Shown here: positions 1 to 10,565 of the stretch, piece after piece | Position numbering within the stretch: position 1 is the stretch's first letter | How the letters are laid out: every line of letters starts with the position of its first letter | Source: Brevibacterium spongiae | GTDB taxonomy: Bacteria; Actinomycetota; Actinomycetes; Actinomycetales; Brevibacteriaceae | Direction of reading: 5' to 3' | Length of the DNA: 64,000 nucleotides | NCBI RefSeq assembly: GCF_026168515.1 | Contig: NZ_CP093443.1 | Span: 2,232,001 to 2,296,000 of the forward strand | The notes under the pieces: generated by a model | The model's input: only the letters and a program-made list of their open reading frames with translations | The model's database searches: none | Told to the model about the DNA's origin: nothing | Position numbers and translations under genes: made by a program

Positions 1-863
1 ACCGCGAACTGGATGTTGCAGCCGCCTGTGTCCACGCCCACGGCGCGGATGATGGCGATGCCGATGTCACGCATCTCCTGGTACTCACGGTCGGTCAGCG
101 TCAGCGCCGGGGCCACGGTGATCGAGTCGCCGGTGTGCACACCGACAGGGTCGACGTTCTCGATCGAGCACACGACGACGACGTTGTCCTTGTTGTCGCG
201 CATGAGTTCGAGTTCGTACTCCTTCCACCCGAGGATCGACTCTTCGAGGAGCACCTCGTGGGTGATGGAGTCGGCGAGCCCGGCTCCGGCGATGCGGCGC
301 AGGTCCGCTTCGTCATAGGCCATGCCCGAGCCGAGTCCGCCCATGGTGAAGGAGGGACGGACGACGACGGGGTAGTTGAGCTCCTCGGCGGCGGCAATGG
401 TCTCTTCGAGGGTGTGGCAGATGGCCGAGCGGGCCACCTCGGCGCCGCAGGCTTCGGCGATGTCCTTGAACTTCTGGCGGTCCTCACCGCGTTGGATCGC
501 TTCGACGTCGGCGCCGATGAGTTCGACGCCGTACTTCTCGAGCACTCCGGCGTCGTGGAGGGCGATGGCAGCGTTGAGCGCGGTCTGTCCGCCGAGCGTG
601 GGCAGGAGCGCATCGGGGCGCTCCTTCTCGATGATCGTCTCGATCACCTGCGGGTCGATGGGCTCGACGTAGGTGGCGTCGGCGATGTCCGGGTCGGTCA
701 TGATCGTCGCCGGGTTCGAGTTGATGAGGATCACGCGCAGGCCCTCGGACCGCAGGACGCGGCAGGCCTGGGTGCCGGAATAGTCGAATTCGCAGGCCTG
801 GCCGATGACGATCGGGCCGGAGCCGATGACGAGGACGGATGTGAGGTCTTGTCTCAGTGGCAT
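1..863 (-). CDS. carB: Carbamoyl-phosphate synthase large subunit, N-terminal part (gene cut by window edge)
   Basis: Makes carbamoyl phosphate from bicarbonate, ATP and the ammonia supplied by CarA, for pyrimidine and arginine synthesis. Only the first 287 or so residues are in the window; the gene continues past the left edge. The N-terminus [20 protein letters not shown] and the segment [13 protein letters not shown], followed by the start of the first ATP-grasp domain ([24 protein letters not shown]), are typical of CarB. The ATG at 863 lies 11 nt after the carA stop, and the carA TAA is part of the ribosome binding site (TAAGGAG), so the two are co-translated. It is the last gene visible in the pyr operon. 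Confidence 0.97.
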   Translation of the reverse strand, partial: MPLRQDLTSVLVIGSGPIVIGQACEFDYSGTQACRVLRSEGLRVILINSNPATIMTDPDIADATYVEPIDPQVIETIIEKERPDALLPTLGGQTALNAAIALHDAGVLEKYGVELIGADVEAIQRGEDRQKFKDIAEACGAEVARSAICHTLEETIAAAEELNYPVVVRPSFTMGGLGSGMAYDEADLRRIAGAGLADSITHEVLLEESILGWKEYELELMRDNKDNVVVVCSIENVDPVGVHTGDSITVAPALTLTDREYQEMRDIGIAIIRAVGVDTGGCNIQFA

Positions 864-874
864 AGGTGTACTCC

Positions 875-2035
875 TTAGGCCTGGGCAGCCGAATCGGCCT
901 GGGAAGCGGACATGAGGTCGGCGAAGCGATCGAACAGGTAGGCGGAATCGTGCGGTCCGGCAGCGGCCTCGGGGTGGAACTGAACGGAGAAGGCCGGGAT
1001 GTCGAGGCAGGCCAGGCCCTCGACGACGTCGTCGTTGAGGCACACATGGGAGACGATGACGCGACCGTAGTCGGGACTCTGCGGTGCTGTCGTCTCCCCG
1101 TCCAGCGGGGCGTCGACGGCGAAGCCGTGGTTCTGGGAGGTGATCTCGACCTTGCCCGTCGTGCGGTCCATGACGGGCACGTTGATGCCGCGGTGGCCGA
1201 AGGGCAGCTTATAGGTGCCGAAGCCCAGGGCACGGCCGAGCAGCTGGTTGCCGAAGCAGATGCCGAAGAACGGAATCTTCGCATCGAGCACCGAGCGCAG
1301 CAGTTCGACCTGGTCATCCGCTGTGGCAGGGTCCCCGGGGCCGTTGGAGAAGAAGACTCCGTCGACGCCGAGGGCCTGGATCTCTTCGAAGGTCACGGTC
1401 GAGGGCAGGAGGTGGACATCGATGCCGCGTTCGGCCAGACGCTCGGGTGTCATCGATTTGATGCCGAGGTCGACGGCGGCGACGCTGAACTTCTTCTCTC
1501 CGCGGGCGGGAATGAGCTGCGGTTGCCTGATCGAGACTTCGTCGACGAGGTTGGCCCCGGCCATCTGCGGCGAGGCTTGGACACGGGCGAGAAGCTCGGA
1601 TTCGGCCGCCTCGGCGGCGGGTCCGGAGAAGATGCCCATGCGCATGGCGCCCTTGTCGCGCAGGTGACGGGTCAGGGCGCGGGTGTCGACATCGCTGATG
1701 CCGACGATTCCGGATTCGCGCAGCCAGTCGACGAGGTCGCCTTCTGAGCGCCAGTTCGATGACATCCGGGAGGCATCGCGGACGACGTATCCGGCGGCCC
1801 AGATCTGAGCGGACTCATCGTCGGTGCGGTTGATGCCGGTGTTGCCGATGTGCGGGGCGGCCTGGATGATGATCTGCCGATGATAGGACGGATCGGTCAG
1901 AGTCTCCTGATAGCCGGTCATCGCGGTGACGAACACGGCTTCGCCGGTCGTCTCGCCGATGGCGCCGTATGCGGATCCGTGGAAGGTCCGGCCGTCTTCG
2001 AGGATGAGGACAGCGGGTGTGGTGGAAAAGCTCAT
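875..2035 (-). CDS. carA: Carbamoyl-phosphate synthase small (glutaminase) subunit
   Basis: Hydrolyses glutamine and channels ammonia to CarB. It has 386 residues, the normal length. The N-terminal CPSase_sm domain is followed by a class I glutamine amidotransferase domain with the nucleophile Cys260 in [12 protein letters not shown] and the His354/Glu356 pair in FHPEA. The ATG overlaps the stop of the preceding membrane-protein gene by 4 nt, so translation is coupled. It lies between pyrC and carB in the pyrimidine operon. Confidence 0.97.
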   Translation of the reverse strand: MSFSTTPAVLILEDGRTFHGSAYGAIGETTGEAVFVTAMTGYQETLTDPSYHRQIIIQAAPHIGNTGINRTDDESAQIWAAGYVVRDASRMSSNWRSEGDLVDWLRESGIVGISDVDTRALTRHLRDKGAMRMGIFSGPAAEAAESELLARVQASPQMAGANLVDEVSIRQPQLIPARGEKKFSVAAVDLGIKSMTPERLAERGIDVHLLPSTVTFEEIQALGVDGVFFSNGPGDPATADDQVELLRSVLDAKIPFFGICFGNQLLGRALGFGTYKLPFGHRGINVPVMDRTTGKVEITSQNHGFAVDAPLDGETTAPQSPDYGRVIVSHVCLNDDVVEGLACLDIPAFSVQFHPEAAAGPHDSAYLFDRFADLMSASQADSAAQA

Positions 2036-2526
2036 TGTGCCTCTTCGATCATTTCGCGGATGCGGTCGACGGTGGGGGTGGTGGATGCTGAGTAGCGGGC
2101 GCGGAAGCCCGTGTCGACGAGGGTGTCACCGAGGCGCCAGGTGATGCGCACGATGCCTCCGCGTTCGACGAACTTCCCGATCATGCCCGAGGTGGTGTCC
2201 ACGGAGACGATGTCCCGGCGCGGGATGAGGAAGTCCTCGCGTCCGGCCAGGTCCATGATCACGCCGCCGTCGGTGATGACGAGCTCACCGGTGGTGCGGA
2301 TGCCCAGACCGTGGACGGCGACGCGTTCGAGCGGGTGGCCGGCCTTCGTCGTCGAGACGTAGGAGCCTTCGACGGGTTCGGCGACGCGGGTGATTCCCAT
2401 GTGCGGCTTCGGCGGGGTGACGACCGCGGACTGGGACTGCTTGCGTCGGCTCCACCCCCAGGCGATCGCGATGATCACCGCGACGATGACGACGGCGACG
2501 ATGAGGGTGCCTACTGATCGGTCCAT
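2032..2526 (-). CDS. Single-pass membrane protein of the actinobacterial pyr operon
   Basis: Protein of 164 residues with one N-terminal membrane helix (about residues 6-25) followed by KRKQ-type basic residues and a soluble domain. The soluble part (roughly 40-160) looks like a small beta-rich, PH-like domain; that fold is inference. A gene of this kind sits between pyrC and carA in many actinobacteria, where it is often called a putative export or membrane protein. It overlaps the end of pyrC by 16 nt and the start of carA by 4 nt, so it is made together with the pathway enzymes, but no role in pyrimidine synthesis has been shown as far as I know. Confidence 0.8.
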   Translation of the reverse strand: MDRSVGTLIVAVVIVAVIIAIAWGWSRRKQSQSAVVTPPKPHMGITRVAEPVEGSYVSTTKAGHPLERVAVHGLGIRTTGELVITDGGVIMDLAGREDFLIPRRDIVSVDTTSGMIGKFVERGGIVRITWRLGDTLVDTGFRARYSASTTPTVDRIREMIEEAQ

Positions 2527-3824
2527 GATGCTCCTGCCGGGTGGGGTGTGGTCAGTGACCCTGCGGCCAGTACCCGGTGGCCGTAGAAGAAGGTGTCGGT
2601 GACCTTCGCGGTGACTTCGATCCCGGCGAAGGGGTTGTTGCGTCCCTTCGTGGCGTGATCGGCGGGTTCGATCGTATGCCGGGCGGCGGGGTCGACGAGG
2701 ACGATGTTCGCGCTCGCACCGACCGCCAGGCTGCCGTGTCCGGAGGCGCCGGTGATGCGCGCGGGTGCCGCCGACATCACGCGGGCGACGTCACCGAAGT
2801 CGAAGTCGTGGCCGGCCATGGCTTCGACGACGATCGACAGCGCGGTCTCCATGCCGACCATGCCCATGGCCGCGGCCGTCCACTCGCTGCATTTGTGTTC
2901 GGCGGTGTGCGGGGCGTGGTCGGTGCCGACCACGTCGATGGTGCCGTCGGCCAGGGCCTCGCGCAGCGCCTGGACATCGGCGTCAGTGCGCAGCGGCGGG
3001 TTGACCTTGTAGACGGGGTCGAAGGTGCGCACGAGTTCGTCGGTGAGCATGAGGTGGTGCGGGGTCACTTCGGCGGTCACGGCCACTCCCCTGGACTTGG
3101 CCCAGCGGATGAGGTCGACGCTGCCGGCGGTGGACACATGGCAGACGTGCAGGCGGGAGCCGACGTGTTCGGCCAGCAGCACATCGCGGGCGATGATCGA
3201 CTCCTCGGCCACGGCCGGCCAGCCGGGCAGACCGAGTTCGGCTGAGACGGTGCCCTCGTTCATCTGTGCGCCTTCGGTCAGGCGCGGCTCCTGTGCGTGC
3301 TGGGCGATGATCCCGTCGAAGGTCTTGACGTATTCGAGGGCGCGGCGCATGAGCAGCGGGTCGGAGACGCAGATTCCGTCGTCGGAGAACATCCGCACGC
3401 GCGCCTCCGAGCGGGCCATCGCACCGAGTTCGGCCAGCTGTCGGCCTTCGAGTCCGGTGGTCACGGCTCCGACGGGCACGACTTCGGTGAAGCCGGCGGC
3501 CCGGCCCAGGCGGTGCACCTGTTCGACGACTCCGGCGGTGTCGGCCACGGGCGCGGTGTTGGCCATGGCATGCACGCACGTGTATCCGCCGGCGGCCGCC
3601 GCACGGGAGCCGGTGAGGACCGTCTCCGCGTCTTCCTTGCCGGGTTCGCGCAGGTGGGTGTGCATGTCGACGAGGCCCGGCAGGGCCACGAGTCCGCTCG
3701 CCTCGACGATCTCGGCATCGCCTCCGGCGACGAGTTCGGGGTCGACGATGCGTCCTTCACGGATGGCGATGTCGGCGACTCCGCGTCCGAGCACATCGGC
3801 TCCGCGGATGAGGTAATCAGTCAT
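2511..3824 (-). CDS. pyrC: Dihydroorotase
   Basis: Cyclises carbamoyl aspartate to dihydroorotate, the third step of UMP synthesis. It has 437 residues, fitting the type I enzymes of actinobacteria. The amidohydrolase metal site shows as [10 protein letters not shown] (His55 and His57) and the later GTDHAPHT motif near residue 300, with further metal-ligand His residues in between ([17 protein letters not shown]). The start overlaps the end of pyrB by 8 nt, in line with a tightly packed operon. Confidence 0.97.
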   Translation of the reverse strand: MTDYLIRGADVLGRGVADIAIREGRIVDPELVAGGDAEIVEASGLVALPGLVDMHTHLREPGKEDAETVLTGSRAAAAGGYTCVHAMANTAPVADTAGVVEQVHRLGRAAGFTEVVPVGAVTTGLEGRQLAELGAMARSEARVRMFSDDGICVSDPLLMRRALEYVKTFDGIIAQHAQEPRLTEGAQMNEGTVSAELGLPGWPAVAEESIIARDVLLAEHVGSRLHVCHVSTAGSVDLIRWAKSRGVAVTAEVTPHHLMLTDELVRTFDPVYKVNPPLRTDADVQALREALADGTIDVVGTDHAPHTAEHKCSEWTAAAMGMVGMETALSIVVEAMAGHDFDFGDVARVMSAAPARITGASGHGSLAVGASANIVLVDPAARHTIEPADHATKGRNNPFAGIEVTAKVTDTFFYGHRVLAAGSLTTPHPAGASWTDQ

Positions 3825-4797
3825 TGGTCTCCTCCTGACCGGTCAGCAGACGGTAGAGGACCGCCATTCGCACGCTCACTCCGTTCTCGACTTGGTCGAG
3901 GACGAGGGCGCGGGGTGAATCCGCTGCGGCAGCGGAGATTTCGAATCCGCGGTTCATCGGTCCCGGATGCATGATGAAGGTGTGTTCGGGCAGCTTCGCG
4001 AGCCTGGCGGCGCTCAGACCCCACAGGCGCGCGTATTCGCGTTCATTGGGAAAGAACGATTCGTGCATGCGCTCGTGCTGGACGCGCAGCATCATCACGG
4101 CCGCGAAGTCCTCGGCGCTCAGTGCCGCGTCGAAGTCGTAGTGCACGGTCACCGGCCAGTCCTCCACGCCCCACGGCAGCAGCGTGGGCGGGGCGATGAG
4201 GTGGACATCGGCGCCGAGGCGGGCGAGTAAGTGGACGTTGGATCGGGCCACCCGCGAGTGCAGGATGTCGCCGACGATGGCGACCTGCGCCCCGTCGAGG
4301 CCCTGACCGCGGGGTCCCCCGGACACCGGCCCCGAGGCGGGGACTCCGGCCAGCGCCCGGCGCAGGGTGAAAGCGTCGAGCAGGGCCTGGGTGGGGTGTT
4401 CGTGTGTGCCGTCGCCGGCGTTGACGACGGGGACGTCGATCCATCCGGTGTGGGCCAGCCGGTGTGCGGTGCCGGCCCCGGCGTGGCGGACGACGATCGC
4501 ATCGGCGCCCATCGCGGAGATCGTCTGGATGGTGTCCTGGAGGCTCTCGCCCTTCGACACCGAGGATCCCTTGGCGGAGAAGTTGAGCACATCGGCCGAG
4601 AGGCGTTTGGCCGCAGCTTCGAAGGACAGCCGGGTGCGGGTGGAGTCTTCGAAGAAGAGATTGACGACCGTGCGCCCGCGCAGCACGGGCAGCTTTTTGA
4701 CTTCCCGTTCGGAGACGAGTGCCATCTCCTCGGCGATGTCGAGAATGCCGATGGCGTCCTCACGGCTCAGCGAGGCGGTGTCGAGCAGGTGCTTCAT
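3817..4797 (-). CDS. pyrB: Aspartate carbamoyltransferase catalytic chain
   Basis: Condenses carbamoyl phosphate with aspartate. It has 326 residues. Carbamoyl-phosphate binding shows as [11 protein letters not shown] (about residues 50-60) and [10 protein letters not shown] (about 132-141), and [12 protein letters not shown] belongs to the aspartate-binding domain. No regulatory chain (pyrI) is present, as is usual in actinobacteria. The ATG overlaps the pyrR stop by 4 nt, so PyrR control of translation at the front of the operon would reach this gene. Confidence 0.97.
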   Translation of the reverse strand: MKHLLDTASLSREDAIGILDIAEEMALVSEREVKKLPVLRGRTVVNLFFEDSTRTRLSFEAAAKRLSADVLNFSAKGSSVSKGESLQDTIQTISAMGADAIVVRHAGAGTAHRLAHTGWIDVPVVNAGDGTHEHPTQALLDAFTLRRALAGVPASGPVSGGPRGQGLDGAQVAIVGDILHSRVARSNVHLLARLGADVHLIAPPTLLPWGVEDWPVTVHYDFDAALSAEDFAAVMMLRVQHERMHESFFPNEREYARLWGLSAARLAKLPEHTFIMHPGPMNRGFEISAAAADSPRALVLDQVENGVSVRMAVLYRLLTGQEETND

Positions 4798-5345
4798 TCG
4801 CGTCCTCCCGAGATGGACACGGAGTCGGATCCGTCGATCTCGGTGAGCGTGACGTTGACGCGTTCGCTGCTCGAGGTCGGCAGGTTCTTGCCCACATGGT
4901 CGGCGCGGATCGGCAGGTCACGGTGGCCGCGGTCGACGAGGACGGCGAGGCGGACCTTTGCGGGGCGGCCGACATCGGCCAGGGCGTCGAGTGCGGCCCG
5001 GATGGTGCGTCCGGAGAAGAGCACATCGTCGACGAGGACGACGGTCTTCGCATCGATGCCCTCGGCCGGGATGGCGGTGGGTTCGGGAGCCCGGTAGGAG
5101 CCTCCGCGCAGATCGTCGCGGTACATCGTGATGTCGAGGCTGCCGGCGAGGTCGTTCGCGGTCTCGGGGCGGCCCGAGATCGAGGCGATCGCCTCGGCGA
5201 GTCGGTGGGCCAGCGGGACTCCACGGCGCGGGATGCCGAGGAGGACGAGGTCGTCGCTGCCCTTGTTGGATTCGATGATCTCGTGGGCGATGCGGGTGAT
5301 CGCCCGCGATATATCGGGTGCGTCGAGCACAGTTCGCTGTGTCAT
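4794..5345 (-). CDS. pyrR: Bifunctional pyr operon RNA-binding regulator / uracil phosphoribosyltransferase
   Basis: Senses UMP/UTP and PRPP, binds pyr mRNA, and has uracil phosphoribosyltransferase activity. It has 183 residues counted from the ATG at 5345, which opens [12 protein letters not shown] and has the ribosome binding site GAAGGGGAAGC just upstream; the frame is open further upstream but shows no family match there. The PRPP loop [13 protein letters not shown] is at residues 102-114. It is the first gene of pyrRBC-carAB. A PyrR-binding loop sequence in its own leader supports autoregulation. Confidence 0.96.
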   Translation of the reverse strand: MTQRTVLDAPDISRAITRIAHEIIESNKGSDDLVLLGIPRRGVPLAHRLAEAIASISGRPETANDLAGSLDITMYRDDLRGGSYRAPEPTAIPAEGIDAKTVVLVDDVLFSGRTIRAALDALADVGRPAKVRLAVLVDRGHRDLPIRADHVGKNLPTSSSERVNVTLTEIDGSDSVSISGGRE

Positions 5346-5359
5346 GCTTCCCCTTCTCC

Positions 5360-5371
5360 GCCTCTCCGGAC
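5360..5371 (-). promoter_or_regulatory. PyrR-binding RNA loop in the pyrR leader
   Basis: On the minus strand the leader reads GUCCGGAGAGGC, which fits the published PyrR-binding consensus RUCCNGNGAGGY at every position. CCG before and CGG after it can close the loop. It lies 14 nt before the pyrR ATG and directly next to the ribosome binding site, so bound PyrR would block translation initiation, as described for mycobacterial pyrR; no attenuator hairpin is visible after it. The match is seen in the sequence; the mechanism is inferred. Confidence 0.75.
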
Positions 5372-5397
5372 GGTGGTTAAAGGAGTGGTTCGATTCG

Positions 5398-5403
5398 ATT
5401 GTA
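5398..5403 (-). promoter_or_regulatory. Probable -10 box of the pyr operon promoter
   Basis: TACAAT on the minus strand, about 45-50 nt before the pyrR ATG and just downstream of the nusB terminator. No good -35 hexamer is visible at 16-18 nt, so this is tentative. A start site near 5391 would include the whole PyrR loop in the leader. Confidence 0.35.
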
Positions 5404-5427
5404 GACCCGGTGCAGGCGGCACCGGTG

Positions 5428-5452
5428 GGAGGGTCCGGAGTCCGGACCCTCC
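5428..5452 (-). terminator. Terminator after nusB
   Basis: Perfect 11-bp inverted repeat (GGAGGGTCCGG, 3-nt loop, CCGGACCCTCC) starting 3 nt after the nusB stop. It has no U-tract, which is common in actinobacteria. It separates the efp-nusB transcript from the pyr operon. Confidence 0.7.
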
Positions 5453-5455
5453 GAC

Positions 5456-5866
5456 TCAGATGAGCGTCGGTTTGATGTCGAGGATGCGAGAGAGCAGCCC
5501 CGAGACGAAGCCGGGTGAATCGTCGGTGGAGAACTGCCGGGCCAGGGACACTGCCTCGTCGATGGCCACCTTGTCGGGGACATCGTCGTTGTAGAGCAGT
5601 TCCCACGTGCCGATCTCGAGCAGAGACCGGTCGACGGCGGGCATCCGATCCAGTGTCCACCCCTGCGAGTAGGTGGAGATGATCTCGTCGATCTCCACCT
5701 GCTTCTCAGCGATGCCGGAGACGATCTCGACCGCGTATTCCTTCATCGGGTAGTCGGGGTCGTTCGACCGCATGGTGACGAGTTCGTCCATGGCCAGTCG
5801 ACGCTGCCCGGCTTCGAAGAGCAGCTCGAGAGCCCTGCGACGGGCTCGGGTTCGTGCGGATGCCAC
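5456..5866 (-). CDS. nusB: Transcription antitermination factor NusB
   Basis: Small all-helical RNA-binding protein that, with S10 (NusE), forms the rRNA antitermination complex on boxA. It has 136 residues, starting [20 protein letters not shown], with the conserved late segments [15 protein letters not shown] and [26 protein letters not shown]. The GTG start at 5866 directly abuts the efp stop codon with no spacer, indicating translational coupling. Confidence 0.95.
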   Translation of the reverse strand: MASARTRARRRALELLFEAGQRRLAMDELVTMRSNDPDYPMKEYAVEIVSGIAEKQVEIDEIISTYSQGWTLDRMPAVDRSLLEIGTWELLYNDDVPDKVAIDEAVSLARQFSTDDSPGFVSGLLSRILDIKPTLI

Positions 5867-6427
5867 TTACTTGACGCGACCGAGGTAGTCGCCGCTGCGG
5901 GTGTCGACCTTGACCTTGGTGCCCTCTTCGAGGAACAGCGGCACCTGGATCTCGTAACCGGTCTCGAGCGTCGCCGGCTTCGATCCGCCGGTCGAACGGT
6001 CGCCCTGCAGACCGGGTTCCGTGTGGGTGATGGTCAGTTCCACCGAGGGCGGCAGCTCCACGGACAGGGCGGTGCCTTCGTGGAAGGACACCTGCAGGTC
6101 CTGGTTCTCGAGCATGTAGTTCGCGGCATCGCCGACGAGGTCTGCGGAGATGTTGACCTGGTCGTAGTCCTTGGCGTCCATGAACACGTAGTCGGTGCCG
6201 TCATGGTAGAGGTACTGCATGTCGCGGCGGTCGACGTTGGCGGTCTCGACCTTGGTGCCGGCGTTGAACGTCTTGTCGATGATCTTGCCGGAGATCACGT
6301 TCTTGAGCTTGGTGCGAACGAACGCCGGACCTTTGCCGGGCTTGACGTGCTGGAACTCCAGCACCTGCCACAGCTGGTTGTCGAGGTTGAGCACGAGGCC
6401 GTTCTTCAGGTCGTTCGTTGTCGCCAC
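5867..6427 (-). CDS. efp: Translation elongation factor P
   Basis: Relieves ribosome stalling at polyproline stretches. It has 186 residues from the GTG at 6427, which has AAGGA 8 nt upstream; the frame stays open further upstream but the extra residues do not fit the family. The loop that reaches the peptidyl-transferase centre reads [11 protein letters not shown], the PGKGP class known from actinobacteria, in which the Lys works without modification. It is followed directly by nusB. Confidence 0.96.
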   Translation of the reverse strand: MATTNDLKNGLVLNLDNQLWQVLEFQHVKPGKGPAFVRTKLKNVISGKIIDKTFNAGTKVETANVDRRDMQYLYHDGTDYVFMDAKDYDQVNISADLVGDAANYMLENQDLQVSFHEGTALSVELPPSVELTITHTEPGLQGDRSTGGSKPATLETGYEIQVPLFLEEGTKVKVDTRSGDYLGRVK

Positions 6428-6622
6428 TAATTCGTCCTTCTTCGCTTCGGTCCAGATCACCGAACGGTGATCGCAGTTGGCCGGCGTCGTCCGTGACCCG
6501 CTGTCCGGGGTCGACGAATACGCCACTGGGCAAGTCTAGCAAGCTCAGGGTGCCGCTTCCATCCGCGGCCGCCTGCGCACCGGGCAGAGACCAGTCGGAA
6601 CCGGTCAGAGCCGATCGGGTGT

Positions 6623-7738
6623 TCAGCCGAGGTCGGTGCTCAGGGAGATCTTCGGTGAGCTCTCCCCGATCTCCTGGTACGCGGTGAAGAGGATCGAGGC
6701 GTCGGGGATCTCGACGGTGCTCGGTTCGCCGATTCCGCTCAGCAGCACCATGCGCAGCATCGCTCCCCGCGCTTTCTTGTCCCGCTTCATGGTGTCCAGC
6801 AGCTGCGGCCACACGTCCGAGCGGTATCCGATGGGCAGGCCGAGCTTGCTCAGCAGCTCCCGGTGGAGGTCGACGACGTCGTACGGGAGGTTCTTGACCA
6901 TCGAGGCGACCTCGGCGGCGAAGACCATGCCCACGGACACTGCCGCACCGTGGCGCCACTGGTAGCGCTCCTTGTGTTCGATCGCGTGGCCGAGGGTGTG
7001 TCCGTAGTTGAGGATCTCCCGGCGACCGGATTCCTTGAAGTCGCCGGAGACGACCTCGGCCTTGACGCGCACGGAGCGTTCGATGAGTTCGCGCAGCACC
7101 GGCCCCTGCACATCGCCGATCTCCTCCTTCGTATGGGAGGAGATGAGATCGAGGATGGTCTCATCGGCGATGAAGCCGGTCTTGACCACCTCGGCGAGGC
7201 CGGTGAAGAGTTCGTTCTCCGGCAGGGTGCCGAGTGTATCGAGGTCGACGAGCACGCCGGCGGGAGCATGGAAGGATCCGACGAGGTTCTTGCCTTCGGC
7301 CGTGTTGATCCCGGTCTTTCCCCCGACTGCGGCGTCGACCATGCCGAGCACGGTGGTGGGGATGTGGATGACGCGGATCCCCCGCAGCCATGTGGCTGCG
7401 ACGAAGCCGCCGAGGTCGCTCACGGCTCCCCCGCCGACGGTGACGATGGCATCGGTGCGGGTGAAGTCCGACTGGCCGAGCACCTGCCAGCAGAAGGCTG
7501 CGACCTGGACGTGTTTGGCCTCTTCGGCGTCGGGGATCTCCGCTGCGACTGCGTTCAGTCCTGCGGCGGCGAGATCGTCGCGGACGGTCTCACCGGTGGT
7601 GCGCAGGGCGCGCGGGTGGATGACGAGGACCTTCTCGACCCGGTTTCCCAGCAGTTCGGGAAGTTCCCCGAGCAGTCCCTGGCCGACGAGGACCGGATAG
7701 GTTCCGCCGGCGTCGACATCGATGCGTGTGAGGCTCAT
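6623..7738 (-). CDS. aroB: 3-dehydroquinate synthase
   Basis: Second shikimate-pathway step (DAHP to 3-dehydroquinate), NAD- and metal-dependent. It has 371 residues. The NAD-binding GGGAVSDLGGFVAATW motif and the following RGIRVIHIPTTVLGMVDAAVGGKTGIN are clear, as are the metal-ligand segments ILNYGHTLGHAIE and RHGAAVSVGM. No aroQ or pepQ gene follows here, unlike in several relatives; efp is next, after 195 nt in which I see no gene. Confidence 0.97.
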   Translation of the reverse strand: MSLTRIDVDAGGTYPVLVGQGLLGELPELLGNRVEKVLVIHPRALRTTGETVRDDLAAAGLNAVAAEIPDAEEAKHVQVAAFCWQVLGQSDFTRTDAIVTVGGGAVSDLGGFVAATWLRGIRVIHIPTTVLGMVDAAVGGKTGINTAEGKNLVGSFHAPAGVLVDLDTLGTLPENELFTGLAEVVKTGFIADETILDLISSHTKEEIGDVQGPVLRELIERSVRVKAEVVSGDFKESGRREILNYGHTLGHAIEHKERYQWRHGAAVSVGMVFAAEVASMVKNLPYDVVDLHRELLSKLGLPIGYRSDVWPQLLDTMKRDKKARGAMLRMVLLSGIGEPSTVEIPDASILFTAYQEIGESSPKISLSTDLG

Positions 7739-7925
7739 TCGTCCGTCTTCCTGATCTGTCTCGAGTGTCTTCTACGGCCGGTGCGCGGCTGCGCGGCGGC
7801 CCCGGCCCAGCCTAGCCCTGCCGAGGCGGTGCGGGCGAAGTCTCCCGTGTCCGTGGTGGGCAAGGTCTCATCCCGCGGACTGCCCTTCAACCGGGGTGGG
7901 CGGCCGTTCAGCTGGGGCCGCAGTT

Positions 7926-8570
7926 TCAGCCTGGCGCGCCGGTCCTGTCCTCGTCGTCGTCCGGATGCGCGTACTTCGCGTACTCTTCGGCCCGCTGCAG
8001 TCCCGTGAGCACATCGACGACACGGTTGACCACCGTCGACGGCGGCGAGTTCGACGCGTGCACGCGGAAGGTCTCGACCTGTTCGTAGTACGGTTCGCGT
8101 TCCTGGACCAGGGCGAGCCAGTTCTCCACGGCGGTGCCGGCCCCGCGCAGCAGCGGGCGGTGCGGAGCGGTCAGGCGCTGGGCCACGGTCTCGACATCGA
8201 TATCGATGTGCACGACCTTGATCGCCGGGTGGAGCAGCTGGGCGCGGGTTCCTGAGTTGAGGATCGCTCCCCCGCCGAGGGACACGATTCCCGGACGGTC
8301 GAGCAGCCGGCGCAGGGCTCGACGCACGACTTCGCGTTCGATCCTGCGGAAATGGTCCTCACCGCGTTCGACGAAGATCTCGGAGATGACTCCGTACTTC
8401 TCGACGATGTTCGCATCGGTGTCGATGAGCGGCAGACCGAGGCGGTCGGCCAGCAGCCTGCCGATCGTCGACTTGCCGGCTGCCGGGGGCCCGGACAGCA
8501 CGATGCGCGAGAGCGCGGCGGGTACCGGTTCCAGCGGCGGAACCGGTTTCGGGAGCGGGGCGTGGTTCAT
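7926..8570 (-). CDS. aroK: Shikimate kinase
   Basis: Phosphorylates shikimate with ATP. It has 214 residues, longer than the usual 170-190 because of a proline-rich N-terminal stretch of about 22 residues. The Walker A motif is [12 protein letters not shown] (about residues 27-38), followed by the shikimate-binding [11 protein letters not shown] and the SLGGGAILN motif. The ATG overlaps the aroC stop by 4 nt, which supports this start despite the extra N-terminus. About 187 nt without an evident gene separate it from aroB. Confidence 0.94.
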   Translation of the reverse strand: MNHAPLPKPVPPLEPVPAALSRIVLSGPPAAGKSTIGRLLADRLGLPLIDTDANIVEKYGVISEIFVERGEDHFRRIEREVVRRALRRLLDRPGIVSLGGGAILNSGTRAQLLHPAIKVVHIDIDVETVAQRLTAPHRPLLRGAGTAVENWLALVQEREPYYEQVETFRVHASNSPPSTVVNRVVDVLTGLQRAEEYAKYAHPDDDEDRTGAPG

Positions 8571-9766
8571 TGCCCGATGCGGAGGTTCTCCGGAATCGCC
8601 GCAGCGTAGGCGTCCAGATTCCGTTTCGTCTCGGCCACAGAGTCGCCGCCGAACTTCTCGACCACGGCCTCGGCGAGGACGAGGGCGACCATCGCTTCGG
8701 CCACGACTCCGGCGGCAGGCACCGCGCAGACGTCGGACCGCTGATGATTCGCCTTCGCGGCCTCACCGGTTTCGACGTCGACGGTCGCCAGTGCCCGCGG
8801 GACGGTGGCGATCGGCTTCATTCCGGCACGCACCCGCAGCGGTCCGCCTGTGGACATTCCGCCCTCGGTGCCGCCGGCGCGGTTGCTCACGCGTCGGAAT
8901 CCGTCGGGGCCGACTTCCAGTTCGTCATGCGCCTGCGATCCCGGGCGCTTCGTCGTGAGGAAGCCGTCACCGACTTCGACGCCCTTGATCGCCTGGATGC
9001 CCATGAGGGCACCGGCGAGGCGGGAATCGAGGCGACGGTCCCAATGCACGTGGGATCCGAGGCCCGGAGGCAGGTCGTAGGCCACGACCTCGACGACTCC
9101 GCCGAGGGTGTCCCCGGCCTTCTTCGCCGCATCGATCTGCGCGACCATCGCCGCCGACAGATCAGCGTCGAAGCAGCGCACCGGATCGGCGTCGAGGGAT
9201 TCGACATCGGCCGCGGTGGGCAGGGCGGGTTCAGTGTCCGAATCCTGTTCGGCCGTGCCGATGGCCACGGTGTGGGAGACGAGGGTGATGCCGAGTTCGC
9301 GCAGGAACTTCGCTGCCACGGTGCCCAGGGCCACCCGCATCGCGGTCTCGCGCGCCGACGCGCGTTCGAGCACCGGGCGGGCCTCGTCGAAGCCGTACTT
9401 CTGCATTCCGACGATATCGGCGTGGCCGGGGCGGGGACGGGTGAGCGGGGCGTTGCGTGCCAAGCCCTCGAGTTCGGCGTCATCGATGGGGTCGGCGCTC
9501 ATCACGGATTCCCATTTCGGCCATTCCGTATTGCCGACCTCGATCGCCACGGGGGAACCGAGGGTCTCGCCGTGGCGGACGCCGCCGAGCAGCCTCACCT
9601 CGTCGGCCTCGAACTTCATCCGGGCGCCGCGGCCGTAGCCGAGTCGACGGCGAGCCAGGCTCGCCCGGATATCGTCTCTGGTGATCGGTACATGGGCCGG
9701 AAGCCCCTCAATGATCCCGGTCAGCGCCTCGCCGTGGGATTCGCCTGCAGTCAGCCATCTCAACAT
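8567..9766 (-). CDS. aroC: Chorismate synthase
   Basis: Last shikimate-pathway step, EPSP to chorismate, requiring reduced FMN. It has 399 residues, the usual length. The family signatures are the N-terminal [32 protein letters not shown], the central [17 protein letters not shown] and the C-terminal [20 protein letters not shown]. It is coupled to aroK by a 4-nt overlap. Confidence 0.98.
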   Translation of the reverse strand: MLRWLTAGESHGEALTGIIEGLPAHVPITRDDIRASLARRRLGYGRGARMKFEADEVRLLGGVRHGETLGSPVAIEVGNTEWPKWESVMSADPIDDAELEGLARNAPLTRPRPGHADIVGMQKYGFDEARPVLERASARETAMRVALGTVAAKFLRELGITLVSHTVAIGTAEQDSDTEPALPTAADVESLDADPVRCFDADLSAAMVAQIDAAKKAGDTLGGVVEVVAYDLPPGLGSHVHWDRRLDSRLAGALMGIQAIKGVEVGDGFLTTKRPGSQAHDELEVGPDGFRRVSNRAGGTEGGMSTGGPLRVRAGMKPIATVPRALATVDVETGEAAKANHQRSDVCAVPAAGVVAEAMVALVLAEAVVEKFGGDSVAETKRNLDAYAAAIPENLRIGQ

Positions 9767-9776
9767 TCCACCGATT

Positions 9777-10550
9777 CTACAAAACGATCGGGGCGAACAT
9801 GGACCCCAGCCACATCCCGGATAGCATCGCCGGTCCGAAGGCGATCGTCACGCCGCGCACCCGCCTGGCCCGAATCACCCCGATGAGCGCCCACACGCCG
9901 GCGATGAGCATCATCACGACAAGCACCAGCGCCGGTGCCCACATGTCGTAGAGTCCGGCGACGGCGAAGACGAGGAACGAGACCTTCACATCCCCGAGCC
10001 CCATCGTCTGCCTGCGCAGCACCCGCCCGAGCAGGTGGAGGAGCGCGAAGAGGACCAGGGCCGCGAGACCTGCGAAGAAAGCCGTGAACCACGCCGGTGA
10101 GGCGCCGAGGATGGAGCCAGTGATGATCACGGCCAGTCCGGCGATGGCGGTCGGCAGCACGATCCGGTCGGGCAGCCGGCGCACGATGATATCGGTGGTG
10201 AAGAGGAACGGGGTTGTGCCGGCGGCGAGGCCGAGAAGACAGGCGGTGCCGATCCGGTCGGCGGAATTCGGCTGCGGCGGGGTGAATGTCGTCCCGCTCA
10301 GGGGCGCATACGCGCTCCATCCGGAACCGACGAGCTGGTGGAGCGGGAACGCCCACGCGGCCGCGGCAGCGAGGACGAGGCCGATGAGCACGGGCACCCA
10401 GCCGCGGTAGAGCCGGGAGGACTCCACCCTGGCCAGCTGGGTGTCGTCGTTGAGCCAGAATCGGGTGGTGCGGGCCAGGACCAGTCCCACGGCGAAGGCG
10501 ATGAGCACGGTGAGGCCGATGACCATCCCGTGCAGCACCCCGGTGTCCAC
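9777..10550 (-). CDS. Prepilin-type leader peptidase (A24 family), peptidase domain only
   Basis: Membrane aspartyl protease that would cleave prepilin-like leader peptides. It has 257 residues with about seven hydrophobic segments. The two catalytic Asp regions appear as [17 protein letters not shown] and [11 protein letters not shown] (the GxGD motif). The N-terminal methylase domain of full PilD is absent. GTG start, 15 nt after aroE and 10 nt before aroC. No pilin or assembly gene is nearby; the same placement by aroE is found in mycobacteria, so the position reflects ancestry rather than function. Confidence 0.85.
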   Translation of the reverse strand: MDTGVLHGMVIGLTVLIAFAVGLVLARTTRFWLNDDTQLARVESSRLYRGWVPVLIGLVLAAAAAWAFPLHQLVGSGWSAYAPLSGTTFTPPQPNSADRIGTACLLGLAAGTTPFLFTTDIIVRRLPDRIVLPTAIAGLAVIITGSILGASPAWFTAFFAGLAALVLFALLHLLGRVLRRQTMGLGDVKVSFLVFAVAGLYDMWAPALVLVVMMLIAGVWALIGVIRARRVRGVTIAFGPAMLSGMWLGSMFAPIVL

Positions 10551-10565
10551 AGTCGCTGCCTCGGC

